This document shows, piece after piece, positions 16,070-25,044 of a stretch of 64,000 nt of DNA. Origin of the DNA: Mucilaginibacter sp. UR6-1 (GTDB lineage: Bacteria > Bacteroidota > Bacteroidia > Sphingobacteriales > Sphingobacteriaceae); contig NZ_JAJIWP010000003.1 in assembly GCF_020880975.1 (NCBI RefSeq), forward strand, positions 868,001 to 932,000, given 5' to 3'. Numbering within the stretch: the stretch's first letter is position 1; every line of letters starts with the position of its first letter. A program made the position numbers and the translations under genes. The notes under the pieces were generated by a model. The model had not been told where the DNA came from. It saw only the letters and a list, made by a program, of their open reading frames with translations, and did no database searches.

Positions 16070-19000
16070 CTATGAACTTATAGCGCCAATTTTTTTCAAT
16101 AGTTTGCGGTTTTCACGCTTGTGGATAAGTTTATACACTATAGCATAAATAACAGGCAGTATCAGCAAGGTAAGTATGGTTGAAGTAACCAAACCGCCTA
16201 TTACTACAATGGCCAGCGGTTTTTGCGTTTCAGAACCTATACCTGTTGATATGGCTGCGGGCATCAAACCTATCGCTGCCATCAGGGCTGTCATTACCAC
16301 GGGGCGTACCCTGGATATTACGCCATCAAGCAAGGCCTGATCAAGGTGCATGCCCTCCTGCAGGTTTTTGCGGAATACCGATATGAGTATTACCCCATTC
16401 TGTATACACACACCAAACAAGGCGATAAAACCAATACCTGCTGATATGCTAAAGTTGATACCGGTTATGTGCAATGCCAGTATGCCACCAATTAAGGCAA
16501 AAGGTACATTCATCAGCACAAGTACGGCATCCTTACTGTTACCAAAGGTTACAAACAGTATCAGGAATATTACCAGCAAACAAATTGGTACCACACGCGC
16601 CAGGGTGTTTGATGCGCGTATCTGGTTTTCAAACTCACCGTTCCAGGTAAAGGAGTAGGCATGAGGTAATTGTACACTCTTGTTTACCTTAGCTTGCGCC
16701 TCGGTAATGGTGCTGCCCAAATCGCGGCCACGAACAGAGAATTTTACGGCGATGTACCTTGAGTTGTTATCACGGTAAACAAAGGCCGGGCCGGTAATTT
16801 CCCTGATGGTTGAGATCTCTTTGATGGAGATTTTTGATCCGTTAAGGGTTGGTACCATCAGGCGTTCAATATCCTCCTGTGTGGCCCGATATTGTTTTTG
16901 GTAACGTATGCGGATGTCAAACTTGCGCTCACCTTCATAAAGCTGGGTAGCGGCTTTGCCGCCAATGGCCATCTCTATCACCGCGTTAGCATCAGCAGTT
17001 GATACACCGTAAAGAGCCATCTTGCGCTGGTCAAGCTCTATCCTGAACTCAGGCTGGCCAAGGTTGCGCAGTACGCCGAGGTCGGTAACGCCATCTACAT
17101 GTTTTAGTACCGACATTACCGCGTCGGCTTTTTTATCGAGCACCTCAAAATCGGGCCCGAATATTTTTACCGCCATTGATGCCGGAACACCTGCCACAGC
17201 CTCGGCCACGTTATCAATAATAGGTTGCGAATAGTTGAATACAATACCCGGAAACTGGCTGAGTTTTTTATCCATCTCGGCTATCAGTTCATCCTGTGTA
17301 ATGTGTCTTTTCCATTCCTTTTGGGGCAAAAGGTCAACCTGTATCTGTACGTTGAAAAATCCTTTAGGGTCGGTACCATCATTGGTGCGGCCAACCTGCG
17401 ACAGAGTTTGCTTAACCTCCGGAAAAGTAGCCAGTATGTCGCGCATTTTGTTGGTTACATTCACCGAGTTTTCCAGCGAAGTACTCATTGGCAATTGTGC
17501 CGATACCCAAAGCGCACCCTCGTTAAGCTGCGGTAAAAACTCGGTACCAAGTAACTTAGCCGACATAAAGGTTAGCACCATGGCACTCATAGCTACTATC
17601 AGGCTCAGCTTTTGGTTGCGATAAGTAAAGCTGAACATCTTTTTGATGCCATTCTCAAAAAACAACACGATAGGGTTATGTTTTTCGCGCACGTTTTTAC
17701 GCAGTAACACGCTCGACAGGGCAGGCACCAGTGTAAGGGTGAACAGCAGCGCACCCAGTAAGGCAAAGGCCAGCGTGTAAGCCAACGGCGAGAATATTTT
17801 ACCCTCAACCTTTTGAAACGCGAAGATGGGGATCAGGCAGGTAATGATAATCAGTTTGGAGAAAAAGATGGCTTTACCCATTTCAGAACCCACATTTTTA
17901 AATAGGCCCAGCTTGGCCAGCTTGTTGAATTTCTCCATGCCAACCTCTTTAGCGCGATGATCAAGCGCGACAAAAAGGCCTTCAACCATTACTACGGCAC
18001 CATCTATAATGATACCGAAATCGACAGCACCCATAGAGATTAAATTGGCCGTCATGCCCTTTATCCGCATACAGATAAAGGCGAATAACAAAGCCAGCGG
18101 AATAATGATGGATACGGTAAGCGTAGTACGCCAGTCGGCCATAAAAAGTAATACCACAACGGTAACCAGTACTATACCCTCCAAAAGGTTATGGATAACC
18201 GTTTCGGTACAAAACTCCATCAGGGTGGTGCGGTCGTAAAAGGTGTCTATCTTAACATCTTTTGGCAGTACATTTTCGTTCAGGTCCTGCACCTTATCTT
18301 TAATACGTACCAGTACATCCGCCGGGTTTTCGCCTTTGCGCATAACCACAATGCCTTCAATAACATCGTTGTTTTTATCCCTGCCTACCTGCCCTAAGCG
18401 CGGTAAGCCGCTCTCCTTTATTACCGCGATGTTTTTAGCCAGGATAGGCACATTGTTAACATTCTTAATAATGATGTTCTCAATCTCATTGATGTTGTTG
18501 ATGAGGCCGATGCCGCGTACCACAAATGCCTGGTCGTTCTTTTCAATAATATCGCCGCCTACGTTAATGTTGCTGCGGTTAATGGCGTTGTACACATCCA
18601 GCGAGGTAAGGCCATATTTTTGTAACAGCGATGGGTTTACACTCACCTCGTAATCTTTTTCTTCGCCGCCAAAGCTGTTTACGTCGGCAACGCCGGGGAT
18701 GGCCTTGAACTGGCGGTCAAGCACCCAATCCTGTATGGCGGTAAGCTCATGCAGCGATTTGGTTTTACTTTTAAGCGTATAACGGAATATCTCGCCGGTG
18801 GGGCCGTAAGGCGGCTCAACTTCGGGTTTTACACCATCCGGTAACTCAGCGTTACTTAGCCGGCTTAATACCTGCTGGCGTGCAAAGGCATCGTCAACAT
18901 CATCATCAAAAATAATGCGTACGTATGACAGGCCGAAGGATGAGGTGGTACGCAGGTTTACCTTTTTTTGTACCGAGTTTAAAACGGTTTCCATAGGTAT

Positions 19001-19207
19001 GGTCACCATTTTTTCAACTTCCTCGGCACTGCGGCCGGGCCATTGCGCTATAATAATGATCTGCGTATTGGTAACATCCGGAAAGGTTTCAATAGGGGTA
19101 TTGAGATAGCTCCACACCCCGGCAACGGCAAGCACAGCGGTTAAAAAAAACACAAGGGCCCGGTTGCGCAGCGAAAAATATATGATGCTTTTAATGAATT
19201 TGTTCAT
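16070..19207 (-). CDS. Heavy-metal efflux RND pump subunit (CzcA family)
   Basis: Inner membrane proton antiporter of a tripartite metal exporter. 1045 residues with the RND pattern: one N-terminal membrane helix (12-32), two large periplasmic loops and twelve helices in all. N-terminal features IETFPDVTNTQ and AQWPGRSAEEVEKMVTIPME are typical of the HME group. The helix-4 motif reads VDFGIIIDGAVVMVEG (DFG-x3-DGA), as in pumps for divalent ions such as Co, Zn, Cd or Ni (CzcA, CnrA, NccA), and unlike the CusA type for Cu and Ag; metal specificity remains inference. Third gene of a minus-strand set (outer membrane factor, adaptor, pump) that follows a response regulator and sensor kinase. A strong terminator follows it at 16002-16037. 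Confidence 0.93.
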   Translation of the reverse strand: MNKFIKSIIYFSLRNRALVFFLTAVLAVAGVWSYLNTPIETFPDVTNTQIIIIAQWPGRSAEEVEKMVTIPMETVLNSVQKKVNLRTTSSFGLSYVRIIFDDDVDDAFARQQVLSRLSNAELPDGVKPEVEPPYGPTGEIFRYTLKSKTKSLHELTAIQDWVLDRQFKAIPGVADVNSFGGEEKDYEVSVNPSLLQKYGLTSLDVYNAINRSNINVGGDIIEKNDQAFVVRGIGLINNINEIENIIIKNVNNVPILAKNIAVIKESGLPRLGQVGRDKNNDVIEGIVVMRKGENPADVLVRIKDKVQDLNENVLPKDVKIDTFYDRTTLMEFCTETVIHNLLEGIVLVTVVVLLFMADWRTTLTVSIIIPLALLFAFICMRIKGMTANLISMGAVDFGIIIDGAVVMVEGLFVALDHRAKEVGMEKFNKLAKLGLFKNVGSEMGKAIFFSKLIIITCLIPIFAFQKVEGKIFSPLAYTLAFALLGALLFTLTLVPALSSVLLRKNVREKHNPIVLFFENGIKKMFSFTYRNQKLSLIVAMSAMVLTFMSAKLLGTEFLPQLNEGALWVSAQLPMSTSLENSVNVTNKMRDILATFPEVKQTLSQVGRTNDGTDPKGFFNVQIQVDLLPQKEWKRHITQDELIAEMDKKLSQFPGIVFNYSQPIIDNVAEAVAGVPASMAVKIFGPDFEVLDKKADAVMSVLKHVDGVTDLGVLRNLGQPEFRIELDQRKMALYGVSTADANAVIEMAIGGKAATQLYEGERKFDIRIRYQKQYRATQEDIERLMVPTLNGSKISIKEISTIREITGPAFVYRDNNSRYIAVKFSVRGRDLGSTITEAQAKVNKSVQLPHAYSFTWNGEFENQIRASNTLARVVPICLLVIFLILFVTFGNSKDAVLVLMNVPFALIGGILALHITGINFSISAGIGFIALFGVCIQNGVILISVFRKNLQEGMHLDQALLDGVISRVRPVVMTALMAAIGLMPAAISTGIGSETQKPLAIVVIGGLVTSTILTLLILPVIYAIVYKLIHKRENRKLLKKIGAISS

Positions 19208-19263
19208 TGTAGTAAATATTGCGCCGGTGGTAACCCACAGCGGCAGTGAAACAGGTCAGGCTG

Positions 19264-20361
19264 TTATTCGGCTGATAGCGCGTTGTATAAAAACAATTGG
19301 TTTTGAGAGATAATGCGCTCACCGGGTTTTAATCCGCCTGCTATGTAGGTTACGCTGTCAACCGTTTTTACCGGGTTAACTTCGCGTATTTCCATATCGC
19401 AGCGGTTGTTGTATATCACCACGTAATGCTTGCTGTTATCAAATATTACGGCTGATGCAGGCAGGGCCACGGCAGTACCGCTTTCGTTATTGGTAACCAC
19501 TACGTTGGTAAACATTTCGGGTTTAAGCAGTAAATCTTTATTAGGCAGTGAAATACGTATATTCATTACCTTGCTGTCCGGGTCAAGTACGGAGTTCACC
19601 AGGTCTATCTTACCGGTAAATACCTTGTCGGGGTAGGCAATGGTGGTTACCTTGGCTGTATAACCCTGTTTTACTTTGGCGATATCGCTTTCAAAAACAT
19701 TGGCGTTTATCCACACATCCTTCATGTCTGATATGGTGAACAAACTCTCGTTATTATCGGGCCTGATAAAGTTGCCTGCCGATATATTTTTTTCAACCAC
19801 ATAACCATCACGCGGTGCGCGGATAACAAGCGTACCATTTGCGCTGGTGTTGCCGCCGCCGTTAATGGCTATCTGTTGTTTTACCTTGTCGTCGGCAGCG
19901 AGGGCTTTGGCATAGTTCTCTTTGGCCTCGGTGTAATCCCGTTCGCTTGATATACCATTTTTGTACAGGTATTCGGCCTGTTGTAACTGGCGTTTGCTGA
20001 TGGCAACATCGGCACGGGTTGATTGCTGGTCGGTATAGTTACCGGCCACATCGGCACTGCGCAGTATGGCAAGCACCTGGCCTTTGCTCACCTTATCGCC
20101 AAGAGATACCTTAACATCGGTTACCTGCCCGCTCGTAAACGGGAATACCTTTACCACCTTATTCTCATCAAATGATACCTCGCCGGTAAGCGATAGTTCA
20201 TCCTTAACCTGCGATACCTTAACGGTGTCTATCTTGATCATGCGTGCCATGGAATCGCTAACGCAAACCTTTTTGGTTTCCATGGTATTGGTTTTATGCT
20301 GCTCGCAGGCGCTAAGTGCAAAAACGAGGGCTATAGCGCCGTATGCAAATTGCTTTTTCAT
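19264..20361 (-). CDS. RND periplasmic adaptor lipoprotein (CzcB/CusB type)
   Basis: Membrane fusion protein linking the inner membrane pump to the outer membrane channel. Lipobox LSAC places the lipidated Cys at residue 19. Domains in order: barrel-sandwich half (VKVFPFTSGQVTDVKVSLGD), helical hairpin around residues 105-165 (RADVAISKRQLQQAEYLYKNG), second lipoyl half (GTLVIRAPRDGYVVEKNI), beta barrel and membrane-proximal domain. Length 365 is normal. It has no C-terminal zinc-binding or NosL-like addition and no histidine-rich metal-binding segment. Lies 56 bases before the pump gene and 15 bases after the channel gene, all on one strand. Confidence 0.92.
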   Translation of the reverse strand: MKKQFAYGAIALVFALSACEQHKTNTMETKKVCVSDSMARMIKIDTVKVSQVKDELSLTGEVSFDENKVVKVFPFTSGQVTDVKVSLGDKVSKGQVLAILRSADVAGNYTDQQSTRADVAISKRQLQQAEYLYKNGISSERDYTEAKENYAKALAADDKVKQQIAINGGGNTSANGTLVIRAPRDGYVVEKNISAGNFIRPDNNESLFTISDMKDVWINANVFESDIAKVKQGYTAKVTTIAYPDKVFTGKIDLVNSVLDPDSKVMNIRISLPNKDLLLKPEMFTNVVVTNNESGTAVALPASAVIFDNSKHYVVIYNNRCDMEIREVNPVKTVDSVTYIAGGLKPGERIISQNQLFLYNALSAE

Positions 20362-20376
20362 CTTTTTATATATTGT

Positions 20377-21651
20377 TTATAGAGGATCAACTACTGTGGT
20401 GCCTACCGCGAAATTCAGATCGGCAATGGCTTTATTAAGGTTAAATTGCTGTTGTAATATTTTGAGCTTAGTGTCTTTGTAGGAGTCAAAGAAATCCACA
20501 AATTCAGGCAAACTGATCTGCCGTAGCTTAAAACCTTTCAGCATGTTGGTATATAACTGATCGTAGCGGTCGTAAAAATCGGTTTCGCTTTGGCCAAGCA
20601 ACTGGTTGCTGAGGCGGTACTGGTTAACGGCCGAGTAAACATCATTCTGCAACTGCAGGGCATTGTTTTGTACAACAAATTGCTGACCTTGAGCGCTTAG
20701 CTGGGCTGCCTTTATATTGCCTTGGTTGCGGTTAAACAAGGGCAGCGGCACGCTGATCTGTAAGCCAACATAGTGCGGCGCGTAGTTGCTGTTTTGGTCA
20801 TACGCTACGCCAAGGGTAACATCGGGCTTGGCTAATGCCTTTTGCAGGGCTACATTATCATTATTTTGCTGTAAGGTGTACTGGCCGGCTAAATAATCGC
20901 CGCGCAGGGTTTTGGCTTTTTCGGCAAGCTCGGCGGCGTTTAACGGTGTGTTGTTTGCCTTGAAATTTATCTGTGGTAACACAAATTTATCAGCAGGTAC
21001 GCCAAGCAGGGTTTTAAGTTCGCTTTGCAGTTGGGTAAGCTGGCGGTTATTCTCCACCAGGTCGTTTTGCAGGCCGAATAGCAATGCCTTTAAGCGTACC
21101 ACATCCTTCAGTGAGTTATTACCCGCATCGTACGATTTTTGAATGGCGTTCACCAGGTTTTGTGCCGATGCTATTTCGGTTTGGTAAACTTTACCCTGTT
21201 CAACCAGGTTTGATATTTGGGCAAAATCAAGCAGCAGGTTGTAGCGCAGGTTACGCAGCAGGTCATCAAACGCGGCTTGCTGTATGCTGGCATCATCCTT
21301 TGCTACCTGTACCTGTTTACCGCGTTTACCGGCAGTGGTAAATACCTGGCTTAGTTGTAAGAATATCTGCCCGTTATTTTTGCTGTGATCAAAAAACTTG
21401 CCCGAATTATCGGTGATGTTCTGATCGGTGCTTAATACGGGGTTATCCCACAAACCGGCTTGCTTAATGAGGGCCTTTGAGGCATCTACATTATACTTTT
21501 GAGCAAGCAGGGTAAGGTTGTTTTGTAAAAAAAGACTTTCGCTGTCCTTAAAGTTCAGCTTGAGTGTGTCCGTTTGGCTGTAGGCTTTTGGGGCGCTGCA
21601 TATTGCCAGTACGGGCAGCAGTAGTTTGAATAAATTTTTATAAGGTGCCAT
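20377..21651 (-). CDS. TolC-family outer membrane efflux channel (CzcC type)
   Basis: Outer membrane exit duct for the metal pump. Signal peptide 1-25 (ending KAYSQT), then two OEP repeats of long alpha-helical hairpins: LNFKDSESLFLQNNLTLLAQKYNVDASKALIKQAG at the start of repeat 1 (split here as a description of residues 32-66), and GVAYDQNSNYAPHYVGLQIS with VPLPLFNRNQGNIKAAQLSA marking repeat 2. Length 424 fits CzcC proteins. First gene of the structural trio, with its own candidate promoter (21677-21684) downstream of the sensor kinase stop. Confidence 0.92.
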   Translation of the reverse strand: MAPYKNLFKLLLPVLAICSAPKAYSQTDTLKLNFKDSESLFLQNNLTLLAQKYNVDASKALIKQAGLWDNPVLSTDQNITDNSGKFFDHSKNNGQIFLQLSQVFTTAGKRGKQVQVAKDDASIQQAAFDDLLRNLRYNLLLDFAQISNLVEQGKVYQTEIASAQNLVNAIQKSYDAGNNSLKDVVRLKALLFGLQNDLVENNRQLTQLQSELKTLLGVPADKFVLPQINFKANNTPLNAAELAEKAKTLRGDYLAGQYTLQQNNDNVALQKALAKPDVTLGVAYDQNSNYAPHYVGLQISVPLPLFNRNQGNIKAAQLSAQGQQFVVQNNALQLQNDVYSAVNQYRLSNQLLGQSETDFYDRYDQLYTNMLKGFKLRQISLPEFVDFFDSYKDTKLKILQQQFNLNKAIADLNFAVGTTVVDPL

Positions 21652-21660
21652 TTTTTGTTC

Positions 21661-21684
21661 TGATCTTTCGATAGATCAAAACTA
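21661..21684 (-). promoter_or_regulatory. Candidate promoter and operator of the efflux operon
   Basis: CAAAACTA (21677-21684) reads TAGTTTTG on the minus strand, a -7 box about 25 bases before the czcC-type ATG. It overlaps a perfect 6-bp inverted repeat TGATCT-TTCGAT-AGATCA (21661-21678). The operator may bind the neighbouring response regulator; this is inference. Confidence 0.4.
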
Positions 21685-21735
21685 TTGCAGCCAAATTGGA
21701 AGTGAATTAAACCTGCATTAAAAAGCGATTAGAAT

Positions 21736-23106
21736 TTATAATACGCCGTTTTTAATGAATTGAACCACAAAAGTACTGCCTGCTTTTCCGTCAGATATTA
21801 CCTCAATACGGCCGTGGCAAAGCTGAATTATCTTATCGGTAATATACAGGCCAAGCCCGTTGCCAGGCAGTTTTTTAACATTGCCTGCGCGGTAAAAGGG
21901 GCGGAGGATCTTTTGCCGGTCGGTTTCAGAAATGCCGGGGCCCTTATCAGTAACCGTAATGCTAACCTTTGTTGCCAATGCCTCAAACTTAACATTAACC
22001 GGTTCGCCGCCCGAATATTTAAAGGCGTTATCAATAATGTTATTCAGCGCTATGTAGAGCAGCGGTTTGTTGCCCTGAATTTCAAGTTCGCTTTCATCAT
22101 CAGGCATATTGGCCAGCGTAAGGTTCAATTTTCCGGGGCCTTTTTTTTCTGTCCAGCTTTCATGCAGTTCCCATAGCAACTCATCAACCCGCACGGGCGA
22201 TATTTTAGCCTGCGTGTAGTTCATATCCACCTGTGCCAGTTCCATCAGGCTGGTAATGGTTTCCTGCAGGCGCAGTGCATCGGCAGATATGGAGGCTAAA
22301 ATGCGCTCGTATTCATCCGTATTGCGTATTTTGGTTAAGGCAACTTCCACCTCGCCCATAATACTGGTAAGCGGGGTGCGCAGCTCGTGCGAGGCGTTTG
22401 CCACAAAAGTTTGCTGCAACTCAAACGCATTCTCTAAACGCTCAAGCAAGCTATTAAAGTTGCTGATCAATTCATCAATCTCATCCTTATTTTTAGCCCC
22501 TTCAACCCGCATGTGCAGGTTGCTCGATCGTATTTGCCCCATTTGGGTAATCACCTTTTTAATAGGGGCGAGGGCGCGGTTGGCGAATATCTGCCCGGCA
22601 AAAAACAGCACTGCCGTAAATACAATAAACAGTACCAGTGCTACCTGGCTCAGCATGGTAACACGGCGCGGAAAACTGCGGTCAACGGCCGATACCAGTA
22701 TCACAAAGTCGCCCTGGTTATCATGATAGAGTTTACCTACCACCTGTCGGCTGCCATCCTGGTACTTCAGGTACTTATCCTTACGTACCTGTTCAATAAT
22801 GGTATCGGTCCAAAAAATGTTGTTGTGGGTATTAAATGCCGATTTATTATCATCATCATACACCTTTATCACTTCGCCGTTCAGCTTGTCGAGGTAGCGT
22901 TGCTGCACCTGTACCAGCGAGTCGGCATTGATCTCGTCGGCTTTCAGGTATAGCTGCGAGGCCACATTGGCACGGTCCGTAAGACGGTCATAAAAATCCT
23001 CACGCGAGAAGGAGTAAACCGCCAGGTACAACGCTATCAGCACCAGCAGTAACGCGCCCGAACTGATCAGCGTAAAATATAACGACAGGCGGGTTTTTAT
23101 CTTCAT
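21736..23106 (-). CDS. HAMP-domain sensor histidine kinase of the metal efflux system
   Basis: Membrane sensor, 456 residues. Helix 1 at 12-34 and helix 2 at 152-176 enclose a periplasmic sensing region of about 120 residues; HAMP follows at 178-230, HisKA with phospho-accepting His240 (NASHELRTPLTSIMGE), and HATPase with N box (IALNNIIDNAFKYS), G1 (VTDKGPGISE) and G2 (GNGLGLYI). Architecture matches CusS/CopS kinases. The periplasmic part has no metal-binding Cys or Met cluster; acidic residues (YDDDNK) are the only hint. It starts 6 bases after the regulator stop, so both are co-transcribed. Confidence 0.93.
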   Translation of the reverse strand: MKIKTRLSLYFTLISSGALLLVLIALYLAVYSFSREDFYDRLTDRANVASQLYLKADEINADSLVQVQQRYLDKLNGEVIKVYDDDNKSAFNTHNNIFWTDTIIEQVRKDKYLKYQDGSRQVVGKLYHDNQGDFVILVSAVDRSFPRRVTMLSQVALVLFIVFTAVLFFAGQIFANRALAPIKKVITQMGQIRSSNLHMRVEGAKNKDEIDELISNFNSLLERLENAFELQQTFVANASHELRTPLTSIMGEVEVALTKIRNTDEYERILASISADALRLQETITSLMELAQVDMNYTQAKISPVRVDELLWELHESWTEKKGPGKLNLTLANMPDDESELEIQGNKPLLYIALNNIIDNAFKYSGGEPVNVKFEALATKVSITVTDKGPGISETDRQKILRPFYRAGNVKKLPGNGLGLYITDKIIQLCHGRIEVISDGKAGSTFVVQFIKNGVL

Positions 23107-23112
23107 GGCCGG

Positions 23113-23796
23113 TTATTGTTCCTTTAAAATATACCCCATGCCAATAACGGTATGTATCAGCTTTTTATCAAACCCTTTTTGGATTTTGTTGCGCAGGTAA
23201 TTTACATACACATCAACCATGTTCGTCTGTGTGTCAAAGTTGATACCCCAAACCTTTTCGGTAATATATTCTCGTGATAACAGTTTGTTCGCGTTGCGGA
23301 TAAAAAGCTCCAGCAAGGCATACTCTTTCGCTGTCAAAGCTATCTGTTTACCTGCGCGCTCAGCGGTTTTATCCCAAATGTTCAGTTTCAGATCGCTAAA
23401 GTTGAGGTAGTGGCTTCCTGCCGCGTCAGCGGGTTGCCTGCGGCGCATCAGCGCCTCAATACGAGCCAGCAGCTCTTTAAAATGGAAGGGTTTAACCAGG
23501 TAATCATCAGCCCCGGCGTGGAGGCCGTTTACCTTGTCATCAATAGTGCCTAAAGCGCTTAGTATCAATATAGGGGCATCCTGTTGCTTTTGGCGTATCT
23601 GCCGGCAAAGCTCCATGCCGCTAAGCAGGGGCAGCATCATATCCAGAATAAACAGGTCGTACTTGTTTTGCAGCATCATGGTAAGCCCGGCCACACCATC
23701 GGCAGCTACGTCAACGGTATAATTATGCTCTTCAAGCCCCTTTTTTATAAAGGATGAAACTTTCTCTTCATCTTCAACTAAACAAATACGCGTCAT
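23113..23796 (-). CDS. OmpR/PhoB-type response regulator (CusR/CopR-like)
   Basis: Receiver domain 1-115 with the acidic pocket VEDEE, phospho-accepting Asp52 (FILDMMLPLLSG) and Lys near residue 101 (DDYLVKPFHFKELLARI), followed by a winged-helix DNA-binding domain 125-227 (LTAKEYALLELFIRNANKLLSREYI, then a DVYVNYLRNKI recognition region). The 227-residue length is standard. First gene of the regulator-kinase-efflux set on the minus strand. Its short leader contains an inverted repeat (23807-23841), suggesting autoregulation or a leader hairpin. Confidence 0.93.
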   Translation of the reverse strand: MTRICLVEDEEKVSSFIKKGLEEHNYTVDVAADGVAGLTMMLQNKYDLFILDMMLPLLSGMELCRQIRQKQQDAPILILSALGTIDDKVNGLHAGADDYLVKPFHFKELLARIEALMRRRQPADAAGSHYLNFSDLKLNIWDKTAERAGKQIALTAKEYALLELFIRNANKLLSREYITEKVWGINFDTQTNMVDVYVNYLRNKIQKGFDKKLIHTVIGMGYILKEQ

Positions 23797-23806
23797 AAAA
23801 AAGCCC

Positions 23807-23841
23807 GGCTATTAATATGCAATTTTAAGCATTTAATAGCC
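23807..23841 (-). promoter_or_regulatory. Inverted repeat in the response regulator leader
   Basis: GGCTATTAATATGC (23807-23820) and GCATTTAATAGCC (23829-23841) pair with a single unmatched base across an 8-base loop, ending 11 bases before the ATG of the regulator. It could be the regulator's own binding site or an RNA hairpin near the start codon. Confidence 0.45.
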
Positions 23842-23946
23842 TACTATAAAAGCCGTGGCTAATTATAAATTATATACACCGCGGTTTGGCATTATTGCCC
23901 CCTGTATTAGTCGCGAATGCACCTGCCGGAGTTATTGTATTGATGT

Positions 23947-23954
23947 TAAGTTTG
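23947..23954 (+). promoter_or_regulatory. Candidate -7 box for the SRPBCC-DinB genes
   Basis: TAAGTTTG matches TAnnTTTG exactly and lies 17 bases before the ATG at 23971. No TTTG partner was found 19-21 bases upstream. Confidence 0.4.
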
Positions 23955-23970
23955 TTTTACAAAACCTAAC

Positions 23971-24435
23971 ATGATGAGTACAGCCGATTTTGAGATCAAA
24001 ACCAACATTCAGATCAGCAAACCTGCCGCCGAGGTATTCGAGGCTATTGTTGATCCCGCGAAAATGTCAAACTATTTTATTGCCCGCGGCAGTGGCTGTT
24101 TGGAAGCGGGGCGGCAGGTAATGTGGAGCTTTCCTGAGTTTGAGGGTGAGTTTCCGGTGGAGGTAAAAAAGGTAAAAGAGAATGAATTGGTAACGTTGAC
24201 ATGGGATGTAGAGGGTACACCTTTTTTAGTTGAAATGATACTGACGCCACGCGGCGAATATGCTACAAAACTAACTGTAACTGAAAAAAGTACCGCGGCA
24301 GGGCAACCATCAATACAATGGCTTAAAAATAATACCGAGGGCTGGGCCAATTTTTCGGCCTGTTTAAAAGCTTACGTCGAGTATGGCATCAACCTGCGTA
24401 AGGGCGCTTTTGATTTTATGAAAGATAACATTTAA
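23971..24435 (+). CDS. SRPBCC / AHSA1-like domain protein
   Basis: A 154-residue START-fold (AHSA1 superfamily) protein with the family opening FEIKTNIQISKPAAEVFEAI, the central WSFPEFEGEFPVEVKKV and the closing helix EGWANFSACLKAYVEYG. This superfamily binds hydrophobic ligands or assists Hsp90; the bacterial branch is mostly uncharacterised. No signal peptide or membrane segment. It is followed after 20 bases by a DinB-family gene, a frequent pairing in Bacteroidota. Two adjacent ATG codons make the exact start uncertain by one residue. Confidence 0.85.
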   Translation: MMSTADFEIKTNIQISKPAAEVFEAIVDPAKMSNYFIARGSGCLEAGRQVMWSFPEFEGEFPVEVKKVKENELVTLTWDVEGTPFLVEMILTPRGEYATKLTVTEKSTAAGQPSIQWLKNNTEGWANFSACLKAYVEYGINLRKGAFDFMKDNI

Positions 24436-24455
24436 CCATTTATTTAAACACCACC

Positions 24456-24977
24456 ATGGAAACATTAAAGCTTACCAAAGGGCAGATGCTGCACGAGTTG
24501 CAGGATATACTCGATACTTTTGTTTACGAATTTGAGAGGATGCCTGCCGAAAAAATAAATAGTATGCCCTTTGCCGGTAGTTGGACGGCAGCGCAGGTGG
24601 CCGAGCACCTCATACTCTCGGCAAATGCCTTTGTAGGCCTTATGCAGGGGCCAACTCAAGATACGCAACGCCCGCCTGATGCCCTGGTTGATGAATTGCG
24701 TACCATATTAGGTAATATGGAGATCAAAATGCAATCGCCGGATTTTATTTGGCCGGCCGAAAATGAATATGTTAAAAATGAACAGCTAAACAAGTTGCAA
24801 AAAGTTACCGAGCTGCTTTTTAACGCCGCTGCCACGCTTGATCTTGATAAAACCTGCACCGGTTTTGAATTACCGCAGATGGGGCATATAACACGCCGCG
24901 AAAGCGTGGCATTTATAACCTACCATACCCGGAGACATACGCATCAGCTTAAAAATATAAAAAAAGCTTTGGTTTGA
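24456..24977 (+). CDS. DinB-family metal-binding four-helix protein
   Basis: A 173-residue DinB-like four-helix bundle. The first helix carries MLHELQDILDTFVYEFERM, the second WTAAQVAEHLILSANAFVG with a histidine in the usual ligand position (AEHL), and the last HTRRHTHQLKNIKKAL with more histidines; together these can supply the three-His site of the fold. Members of this group act as thiol-dependent transferases or are of unknown function. Co-directional with and 20 bases after the SRPBCC gene. Confidence 0.8.
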   Translation: METLKLTKGQMLHELQDILDTFVYEFERMPAEKINSMPFAGSWTAAQVAEHLILSANAFVGLMQGPTQDTQRPPDALVDELRTILGNMEIKMQSPDFIWPAENEYVKNEQLNKLQKVTELLFNAAATLDLDKTCTGFELPQMGHITRRESVAFITYHTRRHTHQLKNIKKALV

Positions 24978-25044
24978 CAGGCTTGAGGATAATGCTATAA
25001 AAATATTATTGTATTAACCATCAAAGCGTTATTTTTAACGCACT

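Noticed and set aside
17225..17624. Antisense reading frames over czcA (103 and 129 codons)
   Set aside because: Shadows of the RND gene with no domain; codon use and composition follow the coding strand.
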